Below, piece by piece: positions 35,049-50,089 of a stretch of DNA of 64,000 nucleotides. Positions within the stretch are counted from its first letter, which is position 1. Each line of letters opens with the position of its first letter. The notes below the pieces were generated by a model, which saw only the letters and a list, made by a program, of their open reading frames with translations, did no database searches and was not told where the DNA came from. The position numbers and the translations under genes are program-made. This DNA is from Microbacteriaceae bacterium PS02343 (lineage in GTDB: Bacteria; Actinomycetota; Actinomycetes; Actinomycetales; Microbacteriaceae): assembly GCA_029959365.1 (NCBI GenBank), contig JASCOA010000002.1, forward strand, positions 33,300-97,299. The letters run 5' to 3'.

Positions 35049-36181
35049 CAGAGCACGCCTGAGACGAGGAGGCCGAAGACGGCGCCCCCGAGCACGACCG
35101 TGGCGATGCCGGCGCCGAGCAGCGCGGGCTTCCAGGCACCGCTGCCGCCGCTGCGCCGCGGGCTCGCAGCCATGCGCGCGCTGCGGTCGTCGATCTGCTG
35201 CTGCACCCGCACCGCGCGGCGCGAGTGCTCGTTGACGGTCGTGATGACGGGGCCGCGCTGGCGGTCGTCGGAGAAGTCGATGGGTGCGCTCGCACCGGCC
35301 CAGTGGTCGGAGGCCACCTCGAGCGGCGTCGGCGGGATGCCCAGCTCGTACTGCGCCCAGCGCAGCGCCTCGGCGAACTCGACCATCGTCGCGAAGCGCT
35401 GCGAAGGGTCCTTCGCCATCGCCTGCGCGAGCACGCTCTGCAGCCGCTCGGGCACATCCGCTCGCTCGATGCGCTGGTAGCGCGCCTTCACCACGCGCTG
35501 GGTGAGCTGCTCGCGGCGGTTGCGGTCGCGCTCGGCCACCTCGAAGGGGCTGCGGCCGGCGAGCAGCGTGTAGAGGGTGGCGCCGAGGCTCCACACCTCG
35601 GAGGGCACCGACCCGGAGACCTGCTCCTGCAGCACCTCGGGCGAGCTCCAGGGCACGCTCATCGCGAAGACCTCGGGCTCGTCGCCGCGGCGGTTCAGAC
35701 TGGCCGAGATGCCGAAGTCGGCGAGCACGGGCGCGCCCATCGTCGTCACGAGCAGGTTCGAGGGCTTGATGTCGCGGTGCAGCAGGCCGGAGCGGTGCGC
35801 GGTCTCGAGGGCGGCGGCGATGCGCACGCCCGCGTCGAGCACCTCGGGCACGGGCAGCGGCCCCTTGCGGTAGCGGGCGCCGAGCGTGTCGGGGCAGAAC
35901 TCCATGACCAGGTAGGGGCGGCCGTCGGCCGCGATGCTCGCCTGATAGATCGTGACGATGGCCGGGTGCGCGCTGAGCCGGGCCATGATGTCGGCCTCGG
36001 CGTTGAAGGCGCGCAGCACCTCGGGGTTGATCGCGTCGTCGAGCAGCACCTTCACCGCGACGACGCGGCGGGGCATGTCCTGCTCGTAGAGGAACACATC
36101 GGCGAAACCGCCGGTGCCGAGCGGACGGATGAAGCTGTAGCCGGGAAGGACCGGCGGCTGCGACGTGGCGCGCTTCGCCAA
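35048..36181 (-). CDS. Membrane Ser/Thr protein kinase (cluster leader)
   Basis: A 377-residue kinase. Glycine loop LGTGGFADVF, K44 in VAVKVL, catalytic loop HRDIKPSN and DFGIS are all canonical, so it should be active. After the kinase domain (to about residue 275) a linker with VITTVNEHSRRAVRV leads to one membrane helix (ALLGAGIATVVLGGAVFGLL) at the C-terminus; almost nothing lies outside, so an outside partner such as the FN3 protein encoded next may provide sensing. The start is TTG, supported by GGAGGAG 6 nt upstream. It heads the eight-gene leftward operon. Confidence 0.94.
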   Translation of the reverse strand: MAKRATSQPPVLPGYSFIRPLGTGGFADVFLYEQDMPRRVVAVKVLLDDAINPEVLRAFNAEADIMARLSAHPAIVTIYQASIAADGRPYLVMEFCPDTLGARYRKGPLPVPEVLDAGVRIAAALETAHRSGLLHRDIKPSNLLVTTMGAPVLADFGISASLNRRGDEPEVFAMSVPWSSPEVLQEQVSGSVPSEVWSLGATLYTLLAGRSPFEVAERDRNRREQLTQRVVKARYQRIERADVPERLQSVLAQAMAKDPSQRFATMVEFAEALRWAQYELGIPPTPLEVASDHWAGASAPIDFSDDRQRGPVITTVNEHSRRAVRVQQQIDDRSARMAASPRRSGGSGAWKPALLGAGIATVVLGGAVFGLLVSGVL

Positions 36182-36305
36182 AGGATGCTCCTCCTGCGGT
36201 CTGGGGTCGTGAACGGTTCTTCGCGCATCATGCCGCTTCGGGACGGGGAGGATTCGCGACAGAGCCCCCGAGGAGGGAACCTACCCGCCGCGGCAAGCGG
36301 CGCCT

Positions 36306-36327
36306 AGGCCCCCCAACGGGGGGGGCT
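36306..36327. terminator. GC hairpin in the rpoC-kinase gap
   Basis: A run of six C and a run of eight G flank AACGG, giving a strong short hairpin. With the hairpin at 36348 it fills much of the 215-nt gap between rpoC and the kinase gene. The rest of the gap shows no gene and no convincing promoter. Confidence 0.45.
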
Positions 36328-36347
36328 CGGACGCCGTGCAGACGACG

Positions 36348-36382
36348 GAGGGCCGCCACCGGATGATCCGGTGACGGCCCTC
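36348..36382 (-). terminator. rpoBC operon terminator
   Basis: On the minus strand GAGGGCCGTCACCGGAT pairs with ATCCGGTGGCGGCCCTC around a single base, a 17-bp stem with one wobble, 14 nt after the rpoC stop. No U-tract follows, as is usual at this GC content. Confidence 0.8.
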
Positions 36383-36396
36383 ATGACCTACTGCGC

Positions 36397-40275
<3,879 letters not shown>

Positions 40276-40319
40276 TGTTCTTCTCTCTTGTTCGAAAAAC
40301 GAGTCGTTGGTGGGGCGGG

Positions 40320-43808
<3,489 letters not shown>

Positions 43809-43824
43809 GGAAATAACCTCCGTG

Positions 43825-43840
43825 GGGTTCTGGAGAACCC
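43825..43840 (-). promoter_or_regulatory. Hairpin in the rpoB leader next to the ribosome site
   Basis: GGGTTCT and AGAACCC are perfect 7-bp inverted repeats around two bases, just upstream of the rpoB GGAGG. A second hairpin (GGATGC/GCATCC, 43898-43915) lies further upstream in the same leader of about 160 nt. They may influence rpoB translation or transcript processing. Confidence 0.5.
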
Positions 43841-43976
43841 ATCACTGTCGGACCGTCGTGTGTGTGAACGAGAACTCACCAGGACCTCGGTACAGTGGGA
43901 TGCGCGAAAGCATCCTCACCCGGGTCGGCCAACCGCAATATGAAGGCACAGAAAAGATCTGGGAGCGCAAAGCTCT

Positions 43977-44005
43977 ACTGTAGGCCTCCAGCGCTGCGAT
44001 GTCCA
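43977..44005 (-). promoter_or_regulatory. rpoBC promoter
   Basis: On the minus strand TGGACA (44000-44005) and TACAGT (43977-43982) are spaced by 17 nt, one of the best housekeeping promoters in the window. Transcription would start near 43970, giving a leader of about 160 nt before the TTG. Confidence 0.8.
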
Positions 44006-44013
44006 GTCCTGTC

Positions 44014-44043
44014 TTGACCGCATCCGGTCGTCTCGGGTATAAC
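44014..44043 (+). promoter_or_regulatory. Promoter of the spermidine-synthase-like gene
   Basis: TTGACC (44014-44019) and TATAAC (44038-44043) are separated by 18 nt. The start codon follows 22 nt later with GAGAGG as ribosome site. It is back to back with the rpoBC promoter, only 8 bp between the two -35 boxes, so the two may compete or share a regulator. Confidence 0.8.
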
Positions 44044-44065
44044 CGCGCGTCACGAGAGGTGCACG

Positions 44066-44914
44066 ATGACCGACTCCCCCTCGATCGTGCTCAAGGGCAG
44101 CGGGCTCGAGGCCCGCATCGCCGAGGACCGGTACCTGCCCGGCACCTTCTCGCTGGTCGTCGACGGCACCCCGCAGTCGCACGTCGACCTCGGCGACCCG
44201 AGCCATCTCTTCTACGAGTACGTGCGCCGCATCGGGCACCTCGTCGACCTCGTCGCGGACCCCGGTCAGCCGATCACCGCCGTGCACCTGGGCGCCGGCG
44301 CGCTCACGCTGCCGCGCTACGTCGAGGCCACCCGCCCCGGCTCCCGACAGCAGGTCGTCGAGCTCGAGCGCGACCTCGTCGACTTCGTGCGCGAGCACCT
44401 GCCGCTGCCGGCGAAGGCGTCGATGCGCATCCGCTACGGCGACGCCCGCGAGGTGCTCGCCGCGCTGCCTGCGGGCCTGCGCGGCAGCGTCGACCTGCTC
44501 GTGGTCGACGTGTTCAGCGGCGCGCGCATCCCCGCGCACGTGACCAGCCTCGAGTTCTACGAGCTGGCCGCGTCCTTCCTCTCCCCCGGCGGCATCATCG
44601 CCGTCAACGTCGCCGACGGCGCGGGGCTCGAGTTCGCGCGCGGCCAGGTCGCGACGCTCGGCATGGCGGTCGGCGAGGTGGCCGTGCTCGCCGAGGCCGG
44701 TGTGCTCGGCCGCCGCCGCTTCGGCAACCTGGTGCTCGCCGGGGCGCGCGAGCTGCCCCTCGCATGGATGCCGCGCCTGCTGGCCGGCGGCCCGCACCCC
44801 GCGAAGGTGCTCGCCGGGCGCGAGCTGCGCGACTTCACCGCCGGCGCGAAGATCGTCACCGACGCGACCGCGGTGCAGTCCCCCGAGCCGAAGCGCAGCG
44901 TCTTCGGCGCCTGA
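44066..44914 (+). CDS. Spermidine-synthase-like methyltransferase-fold protein
   Basis: A 282-residue Rossmann-fold protein of the spermidine synthase superfamily. Visible features are the nucleotide-binding glycine region AVHLGAGALTLPRYV, the acidic VVELERDLVDFV, RYGDAREVL, and the LLVVDVFSGARIPAHVTSLEFY block that replaces the usual active-site D(xx)DP. The family's N-terminal beta-domain is reduced and the polyamine-binding motif is incomplete, so true polyamine synthesis is doubtful. Such proteins are common in actinobacteria and unassigned. A terminator hairpin follows. Confidence 0.85.
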   Translation: MTDSPSIVLKGSGLEARIAEDRYLPGTFSLVVDGTPQSHVDLGDPSHLFYEYVRRIGHLVDLVADPGQPITAVHLGAGALTLPRYVEATRPGSRQQVVELERDLVDFVREHLPLPAKASMRIRYGDAREVLAALPAGLRGSVDLLVVDVFSGARIPAHVTSLEFYELAASFLSPGGIIAVNVADGAGLEFARGQVATLGMAVGEVAVLAEAGVLGRRRFGNLVLAGARELPLAWMPRLLAGGPHPAKVLAGRELRDFTAGAKIVTDATAVQSPEPKRSVFGA

Positions 44915-44920
44915 GCGCAC

Positions 44921-44938
44921 GAGCCCCGCCCGGGGCTC
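44921..44938 (+). terminator. Terminator after the spermidine-synthase-like gene
   Basis: GAGCCCC and GGGGCTC pair over 7 bp with a GCCC loop, 7 nt past the stop codon. There is no U-tract. Confidence 0.6.
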
Positions 44939-45094
44939 CGCGACGGCGGGCGGATGCGCGCCGCCGTCAGGCTGCGCGGCGGGTGCGTGGATGCGCGGTT
45001 CAGGGCGCCGGGGCAGGCTGGTCCCGAGTGCCACGGTTCCGCGATGCGCAGCGCACGCGAGCGAGGGGCGCCGCGGCGCGGACGGGGTTCCACG

Positions 45095-46291
45095 ATGGGC
45101 GTGCGAGGGAGCGGGGCCGACGAGCTGGACGGACGACGCGACGGAGGCCGTCGGCGAGCACTGCGGATCGGCGCCCCGGCGGCGGCGCTCGTGACGGCCC
45201 TGGCGCTGTCAGGCTGCACCGCCGCACCCGAGGCGCCCGCCGAGGCCGAGGGCGTCGCGACGGCGCCGACTGCCGAGCCCGGCGCATCCGCCGCCCCGCT
45301 CACCGGCTCGTTCGCGCCGGCCGGCGAGCCGGAGGTGCTCGCCGAAGGCCTCGACGTGCCCTGGTCGATGGCGGTGCTGGCCGACGGCGCCGTGCTCATC
45401 AGCGAGCGCGACACCGGGCGGGTGCTCGAGCTCGTCGACGGCGCGCTGCCCGAGGCCGGCGTCGTGCCCGGCGTGCAGGCGCGGGGCGAGGGCGGGCTGC
45501 TGGGCCTCGCGGCGCTCGAGACCGAAGCCGGGCGGTGGCTCTACGCGATGCACACGAGCGCCGAGGACAACCGCATCGTGCGGATGCCGCTGCAGGGCGC
45601 CGCGGGATCGATCACGCTCGGCGACGCCGAGCCCGTGCTGACCGGCATCGTCAGCGCCGGCACGCACAACGGCGGGCGCCTGGCCTTCGGCCCGGACGGC
45701 AAGCTCTACGCCACGACCGGCGACGCGCAGGACCGGCCCTCGTCGCAGGACCCGGCGTCGCTCGGCGGCAAGATCCTGCGGCTCGAGCCCGACGGCTCGG
45801 TGCCCGCCGACAACCCGACGCCGGGCTCGCCCGTCTACACGCTCGGGCACCGCAACCCGCAGGGCCTGGCCTGGGACTCGACGGGCCAGCTCTGGGCCTC
45901 CGAGTTCGGGCAGGACACCTGGGACGAGCTCAACCGCATCGAGCCCGGCGGCAACTACGGCTGGCCCGAGGTCGAGGGGCGGGCCGGCGCCGAGGGCTTC
46001 ATCGACCCGATCGTGCAGTGGTCGCCCGCCGACGCGAGCCCGAGCGGGCTGGCCGCGGTCGGCGACTCGCTCTACCTGGCGGCGCTGCGCGGCGAGCGGC
46101 TCTGGCGCATCGAGACGGGCGATCCGGTCGAGACGGTCGCCTACCTCGCGGAGGAGTTCGGGCGGCTGCGCGACGCCGTGCTCGCTCCCGACGGGCGGAG
46201 CCTGCTCGTGCTGACCAACAACACCTCGGGCGACGCGCCGAACCCGGGCGACGACAAGCTGCTGCGCATCCCGTTGACCCCTGAGGGCTGA
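45095..46291 (+). CDS. PQQ-type glucose/sorbosone dehydrogenase family lipoprotein
   Basis: A 398-residue secreted protein. After an Arg-rich start and hydrophobic stretch comes the lipobox LALSGC (Cys41), so it is anchored on the outer face of the membrane. The six-bladed propeller motifs of soluble PQQ glucose dehydrogenases follow: GEGGLLGLA, HNGGRLAFGPDGKLYATTGD, SLGGKILRLEPDGS, GHRNPQGLAWD and ELNRIEPGGNYGWP. It would oxidise sugars outside the cell if PQQ is available. The start is uncertain; ATG 45095 gives a normal signal peptide length, and an in-frame ATG at 45044 is possible. Confidence 0.88.
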   Translation: MGVRGSGADELDGRRDGGRRRALRIGAPAAALVTALALSGCTAAPEAPAEAEGVATAPTAEPGASAAPLTGSFAPAGEPEVLAEGLDVPWSMAVLADGAVLISERDTGRVLELVDGALPEAGVVPGVQARGEGGLLGLAALETEAGRWLYAMHTSAEDNRIVRMPLQGAAGSITLGDAEPVLTGIVSAGTHNGGRLAFGPDGKLYATTGDAQDRPSSQDPASLGGKILRLEPDGSVPADNPTPGSPVYTLGHRNPQGLAWDSTGQLWASEFGQDTWDELNRIEPGGNYGWPEVEGRAGAEGFIDPIVQWSPADASPSGLAAVGDSLYLAALRGERLWRIETGDPVETVAYLAEEFGRLRDAVLAPDGRSLLVLTNNTSGDAPNPGDDKLLRIPLTPEG

Positions 46292-46349
46292 GCGAGCGGA
46301 GGCGGACGCCCGCGGCGAGCGGATGCGCGACCCGGTCGGCGGTCGCGCT

Positions 46350-46355
46350 TACCCT
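46350..46355 (+). promoter_or_regulatory. Leaderless -10 element of the SprT-like gene
   Basis: TACCCT ends 6 nt before the GTG at 46362. This spacing decides the start in favour of GTG 46362 over the ATG at 46323. Confidence 0.5.
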
Positions 46356-46361
46356 GGTCGG

Positions 46362-46844
46362 GTGGCTGAGCTGGGCAGGGTGCGCGTGTGGGCGGACGCC
46401 CTCATCCGCCTGCATCTGGATCCGTCGTGGTCGTTCGGCTTCGACAACGCCAAGACCCGGGCCGGACTCTGCGACTACCGCGCCAAGCGGATCACCGTCT
46501 CGCGCTACCTCGCGGCGCGCTACGAGGACGACGAGATCCACCAGGTGCTGCTGCACGAGGTCGCGCACGCCGTCGCCGGCCACCGCGCCGGGCACGGACG
46601 GGCCTGGAAGGCCGCGTGCGAGGAGCTCGGCTACGAGGGTTCGCGGCTGCACGACGGCGCGATCGCCGACGAGCTGGCGCCGTGGGTGGGCAGCTGCCCG
46701 GCCGGGCACGAGCACTTCCGCTACCGGCGCCCCACCCGTCCACTCGCCTGCGGGCGCTGCGGGCGCGGCTTCAGCGAGGCCAACCTCATCGATTGGACGC
46801 ACCGCCCGGTGAGCTCGGCGACCCGGCGGCGCGCCGCTTCCTGA
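46362..46844 (+). CDS. SprT-like zinc metalloprotein
   Basis: A 160-residue protein with the SprT/Spartan-type fold. The zincin motif HEVAH (H65, E66, H69) lies in VLLHEVAHAVAGHRAGHG, with the following GHGRAWK typical of SprT. A C-terminal zinc ribbon is formed by CPAGHEHF and CGRCGRGF. Eukaryotic Spartan is a DNA-protein crosslink protease; the role of bacterial SprT is not settled. The preferred start is GTG 46362 with an apparent leaderless transcript. Confidence 0.9.
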   Translation: MAELGRVRVWADALIRLHLDPSWSFGFDNAKTRAGLCDYRAKRITVSRYLAARYEDDEIHQVLLHEVAHAVAGHRAGHGRAWKAACEELGYEGSRLHDGAIADELAPWVGSCPAGHEHFRYRRPTRPLACGRCGRGFSEANLIDWTHRPVSSATRRRAAS

Positions 46845-46935
46845 GGCGGCGCTGCACGGCAGATGCCCGCGAACCGGTAACGGCGGGTCACGACGCCGGG
46901 GAATGCGCGCGGCTGTGGCATCGTTCCCCGAAGGT

Positions 46936-46954
46936 CGGAGCCGCATCGGCTCCG
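46936..46954 (+). promoter_or_regulatory. Inverted repeat upstream of the cystine-type importer operon
   Basis: CGGAGCCG and CGGCTCCG are perfect 8-bp inverted repeats around CAT, 29 nt before the first gene. It may be an operator or a leader hairpin. No clear promoter boxes were found next to it. Confidence 0.45.
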
Positions 46955-46983
46955 CACGTCACCACAGCAGCACGGAGCTCCCG

Positions 46984-47841
46984 ATGTCCACCATCTCCAA
47001 CACCCCCGGGTCGAACGGCCCCCGCAAGCGCAAGGGCGCGCTCATCGGCGGCGGCATCGCCCTCGCCGTCGTGCTCGCCGCCGGCGTCACCGTGGCGGTC
47101 GTCGCCTCGCAGAACGGCGGCGACGACGCCCCCGCCGCGGCCGAGGGCTACGACCTCGTCACCGACGGCACGCTCACGATCGGCACGGAGGGCACCTACA
47201 AGCCCTTCACCTTCCACGACGAGTCGGGCGAGCTCACCGGGTACGACGTGGAGATCGCGACGGCCGTCGCCGAGAAGCTGGGCCTCGAGGTGCGGTTCGA
47301 GGAGACCGAGTGGGACGGCATCTTCGCCGGCCTCGAGGCGGGCCGCTTCGACGTGATCGCCAACCAGGTCTCGATCAACGAGGAGCGCCAGGCGCAGTAC
47401 CTGCTCAGCGAGCCGTACACGGTCTCGCCCGGCGTGGTGATCGTCCGCGCCGACGACACCGAGATCACCGGCTTCGACGACCTCGAGGGCAAGCGCGCCG
47501 CGCAGTCGGCCACGAGCAACTGGTACGAGCTCTCCGCCGGCTACGGCGCCGAGATCGAGACGGTCGAGGGCTGGAACGAGTCGATCGCGCTGCTGCGCGA
47601 CGGTCGCATCGACTTCACGCTCAACGACAAGCTCACCTTCCTCGACTACGTGCAGACCGAGGGTGCGACCGACATCAAGGAGGTCGCCGAGACCGACGAC
47701 CCCTCGCTGAACGCCTTCGCGCTCGCCCAGGGCAACGACGAGCTGCTCGCCGACATCGACGACGCGCTCGCGGAGCTCGCCGCCGACGGCACCCTGGCCG
47801 AGATCGGCGAGAAGTACTTCGGGGTCGACGTCTCGAAGTAG
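46984..47841 (+). CDS. Amino-acid ABC transporter substrate-binding protein, probably for cystine
   Basis: A 285-residue periplasmic-binding fold protein. The opening TEGTYKPFTFHDESGELTGY, then WDGIFAGLEAGRFDVIANQV and ERQAQYLLSEPYTVS, and the terminal IGEKYFGVDVSK closely follow the FliY/TcyJ/TcyK cystine-binding group. Most Gram-positive binding proteins are lipoproteins, but no lipobox Cys is present; the N-terminal helix (ALIGGGIALAVVLAAGVTVA) would anchor the protein or be cut at VVAS. ATG 46984 has GGAG 6 nt upstream. Permease and ATPase follow in the same direction. Confidence 0.92.
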   Translation: MSTISNTPGSNGPRKRKGALIGGGIALAVVLAAGVTVAVVASQNGGDDAPAAAEGYDLVTDGTLTIGTEGTYKPFTFHDESGELTGYDVEIATAVAEKLGLEVRFEETEWDGIFAGLEAGRFDVIANQVSINEERQAQYLLSEPYTVSPGVVIVRADDTEITGFDDLEGKRAAQSATSNWYELSAGYGAEIETVEGWNESIALLRDGRIDFTLNDKLTFLDYVQTEGATDIKEVAETDDPSLNAFALAQGNDELLADIDDALAELAADGTLAEIGEKYFGVDVSK

Positions 47842-47852
47842 TCGATCGCGGC

Positions 47853-47885
47853 ACGAGGGGCGGGCGCAGCGAGCCCGCCCCTCGT
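47853..47885 (+). terminator. Strong hairpin inside the importer operon
   Basis: ACGAGGGGCGGGC pairs perfectly with GCCCGCCCCTCGT over 13 bp, in the 63-nt gap between the binding-protein and permease genes. It probably acts as a partial terminator or 3' stabiliser that keeps binding-protein mRNA in excess over the membrane subunits. Confidence 0.75.
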
Positions 47886-47904
47886 CGCGGTAGGAAGGAG
47901 CCTG

Positions 47905-48570
47905 ATGGACATCGACTGGCAGCTCTTCGCCGACTCGTTCTGGCCGATCCTCGTCGGCGGCGCGACCGGCACGATCCCGCTGGCGCTGAGCTCCTTCGCG
48001 ATCGGGCTGGTCATCGCGCTCGGCGTCGCGCTGCTGCGCCTGTCGCCGCTGAAGCCGCTGCGCGCGGTCGGCTGGTTCTACGTGTCCGTCATCCGCGGCA
48101 CCCCGCTGCTCGTGCAGCTCTTCTTCATCTTCTACGCGCTGCCGGCGCTCGGCTGGGTCGTGCCGCCGTGGCCGAGCGCGATCCTCGCGTTCTCGCTGAA
48201 CGTCGGCGGCTACGCGGCGGAGATCATCCGCGCGGCGATCCTGTCGGTGCCGCAGGGGCAGTGGGAGGCCGGGTACACGGTCGGGTACTCCAAGGCCCAG
48301 ACCCTCTGGCGGGTGATCCTGCCGCAGGCGGTGCGCGTGGCCGTGCCGCCGCTGTCGAACACCTTCATCTCGCTGGTGAAGGACACCTCGCTGGCCTCGG
48401 TCGTGCTCGTCACCGAGCTGTTCCGCGTCGCGCGCCAGATCGCCACCTTCAGCTCGGAGTTCGTGGCGATCTACCTCGAGGCCGCGCTGATCTACTGGCT
48501 GTTCTGCCTCGTGCTCGCCTGGGGCCAGGGCCGCATCGAGAGGAGGCTGAGCCGCCATGTCGTCCGCTGA
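47905..48570 (+). CDS. Amino-acid ABC transporter permease (HisM/TcyL type)
   Basis: A 221-residue inner-membrane protein with about five helices. The family motif RGTPLLVQLFFIFYALPALG and the EAA loop GYSKAQTLWRVILPQAVRVA are clear. It would form the pore as a homodimer. AAGGAG lies 5 nt upstream of the ATG, and its 3' end overlaps the ATPase gene by 14 nt. Confidence 0.95.
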   Translation: MDIDWQLFADSFWPILVGGATGTIPLALSSFAIGLVIALGVALLRLSPLKPLRAVGWFYVSVIRGTPLLVQLFFIFYALPALGWVVPPWPSAILAFSLNVGGYAAEIIRAAILSVPQGQWEAGYTVGYSKAQTLWRVILPQAVRVAVPPLSNTFISLVKDTSLASVVLVTELFRVARQIATFSSEFVAIYLEAALIYWLFCLVLAWGQGRIERRLSRHVVR

Positions 48571-49330
48571 GAAACCACTGCTGCAGGTCACCGGGCTGCG
48601 CAAGCGCTTCGGCGACAACGAGGTGCTGCGCGGCATCGACCTCGAGGTGCGCCGCGGCCAGGTCGTCGCCATCATCGGGCCGAGCGGCTCGGGCAAGACC
48701 ACGGTGCTGCGCTCGCTCAACGGGCTCGAGGTGCCCGACGGCGGCGAGATCGCCATCGAGCCGGGCCTGCACCTCGACTTCCAGTACCCGCTGACGGATG
48801 CGCACCGCTACGGCCTGCGCGACCGCTCGGCGATGGTCTTCCAGAACTACAACCTCTTCCCGCACCGCACCGTGCTGCAGAACGTGACGGATGCGCCCAT
48901 CCGGGTGCGCGGGCTCCCCCGCGCCCAGGCGGTCGCCGAGGCGGAGGCGCTGCTCGCCCGAGTCGGCCTGGCCGAGAAGCGCGACGCCTACCCGTACGAG
49001 CTCTCGGGCGGGCAGCAGCAGCGGGTCGGCATCGTGCGCGCGCTCGCGCTGAAGCCCGAGCTGCTGCTCTTCGACGAGCCGACCAGCGCCCTCGACCCGG
49101 AGCTCGTGGGCGAGGTGCTGCAGGTGATCAAGGAGCTGGCGGACGAGGGCTGGACGATGGTCATCGTCACCCACGAGATCTCCTTCGCCCGTCAGGTCGC
49201 CGACGAGGTGCTCTTCATCGACGGCGGCGTGGTCGTGGAGCGGGGCGCGCCGAAGCGGATCCTCACCGATCCGCAGGAGGAGCGCACCGCGCGGTTCCTG
49301 CAGCGCCTGCTGCACCCCTTCGACGACTGA
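48557..49330 (+). CDS. Amino-acid ABC transporter ATP-binding protein
   Basis: A 257-residue ATPase of the polar amino-acid uptake class. Walker A GPSGSGKTT, Q-loop VFQNYNLFPH, signature LSGGQQQR, Walker B LLFDEPTSALD and H-loop VTHE are all present. It powers the importer with the upstream permease. Residues between Walker A and the Q-loop (HLDFQYPLTDAHRYGLRDR) are longer than usual. Confidence 0.96.
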   Translation: MSSAEKPLLQVTGLRKRFGDNEVLRGIDLEVRRGQVVAIIGPSGSGKTTVLRSLNGLEVPDGGEIAIEPGLHLDFQYPLTDAHRYGLRDRSAMVFQNYNLFPHRTVLQNVTDAPIRVRGLPRAQAVAEAEALLARVGLAEKRDAYPYELSGGQQQRVGIVRALALKPELLLFDEPTSALDPELVGEVLQVIKELADEGWTMVIVTHEISFARQVADEVLFIDGGVVVERGAPKRILTDPQEERTARFLQRLLHPFDD

Positions 49331-49355
49331 CTCGAACCGCGTAACCTGCGATACT
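49327..49355 (+). promoter_or_regulatory. Leaderless promoter of the CGNR zinc-finger gene
   Basis: CTGACT (49327-49332) and GATACT (49350-49355) are spaced by 17 nt, and the ATG follows 6 nt later with no ribosome site. It is the leaderless promoter with the best -35 box in the window; the -35 overlaps the stop of the ATPase gene. Confidence 0.65.
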
Positions 49356-49361
49356 GGTTGC

Positions 49362-49943
49362 ATGCAGACCGGTCAATGGCTCGATCCGCGGGACGGCACC
49401 CGCTGGTTCTTCGACTCGGGCTCGCTCGCCCTCGACTTCGGCTGGACCGGCGCCTTCGGCGGCTCGCAGACGACCGAGCGGATGCACGGCCCCGCCGACC
49501 TGCACGCCTGGCTCGACGAGCGCTTCGAGCAGCTCGAGCCCGTCGCCGACCCGCGCAACCTGCAGGACGCGCTGCTGCTGCGCGAGGCGATCGTGCGGAT
49601 CGCCGCGGCCGTCGCCGACGGCGCTGCGATCGCCGCCGAGGACATCGACGCCGTCAACCTCTACGCGGCGACCCCCGATGTCCCTCCGTCGCTCGACGGC
49701 GGGCGCAGGCAGGCCGGCCGCAGCGTGATCCGGATCGGCCAGGCGCTCTCGACCATCGCGCGCGACGCCGTCGCCCTCTTCGCGGAGCACGCCGGCGACG
49801 GGCGCATCCACCGCTGCTCGGCGGACGACTGCGCCCTGCTCTTCTACGACGACTCCCGTTCGGCGAACCGCCGCTGGTGCTCGATGCAGCGCTGCGGCAA
49901 CCGCGCCAAGGTGCGCGCGCACCGGGCGCGCGCCAGGGCCTGA
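49362..49943 (+). CDS. ABATE / CGNR zinc-finger domain protein
   Basis: A 193-residue protein with an N-terminal ABATE domain (WFFDSGSLALDFGWT) and the C-terminal CGNR zinc finger: CSADDC, then NRRWCSMQRCGNRAKVRAHR. The family is thought to be DNA-binding and regulatory, with ABATE sensing a ligand. The ATG is positioned by a good leaderless promoter. Its targets are unknown; it lies downstream of the importer and upstream of the acyl-CoA ligase. Confidence 0.9.
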   Translation: MQTGQWLDPRDGTRWFFDSGSLALDFGWTGAFGGSQTTERMHGPADLHAWLDERFEQLEPVADPRNLQDALLLREAIVRIAAAVADGAAIAAEDIDAVNLYAATPDVPPSLDGGRRQAGRSVIRIGQALSTIARDAVALFAEHAGDGRIHRCSADDCALLFYDDSRSANRRWCSMQRCGNRAKVRAHRARARA

Positions 49944-50089
49944 CAGTCGCCTCGGCCGAGGTCGCCGACCCGCACCCTCCTCGAGCGGTGGCGAATCGGT
50001 CAGCAACCCGCCAGCCCACGACGCCCGTCGTCGAGTAGCGTCGACGGTGAAGCTCGAACGCGACAGCATCGTCGATTTGGAGGCACCGG

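Noticed and set aside
28926..35480. A 2184-codon open frame on the plus strand
   Set aside because: It is antisense to the FN3/Ig protein and part of the kinase. Its translation is Arg/His/Gly/Val-rich with no domain motifs, as expected from high-GC shadow frames, and it has no ribosome site or promoter.
43891..43896. TACAGT on the plus strand as a second promoter of the 44066 gene
   Set aside because: No -35 at a sensible distance, and a much better promoter exists at 44014-44043.
44066..44914. speE (true spermidine synthase)
   Set aside because: The N-terminal domain and polyamine-binding motif are incomplete; only superfamily membership is supported.
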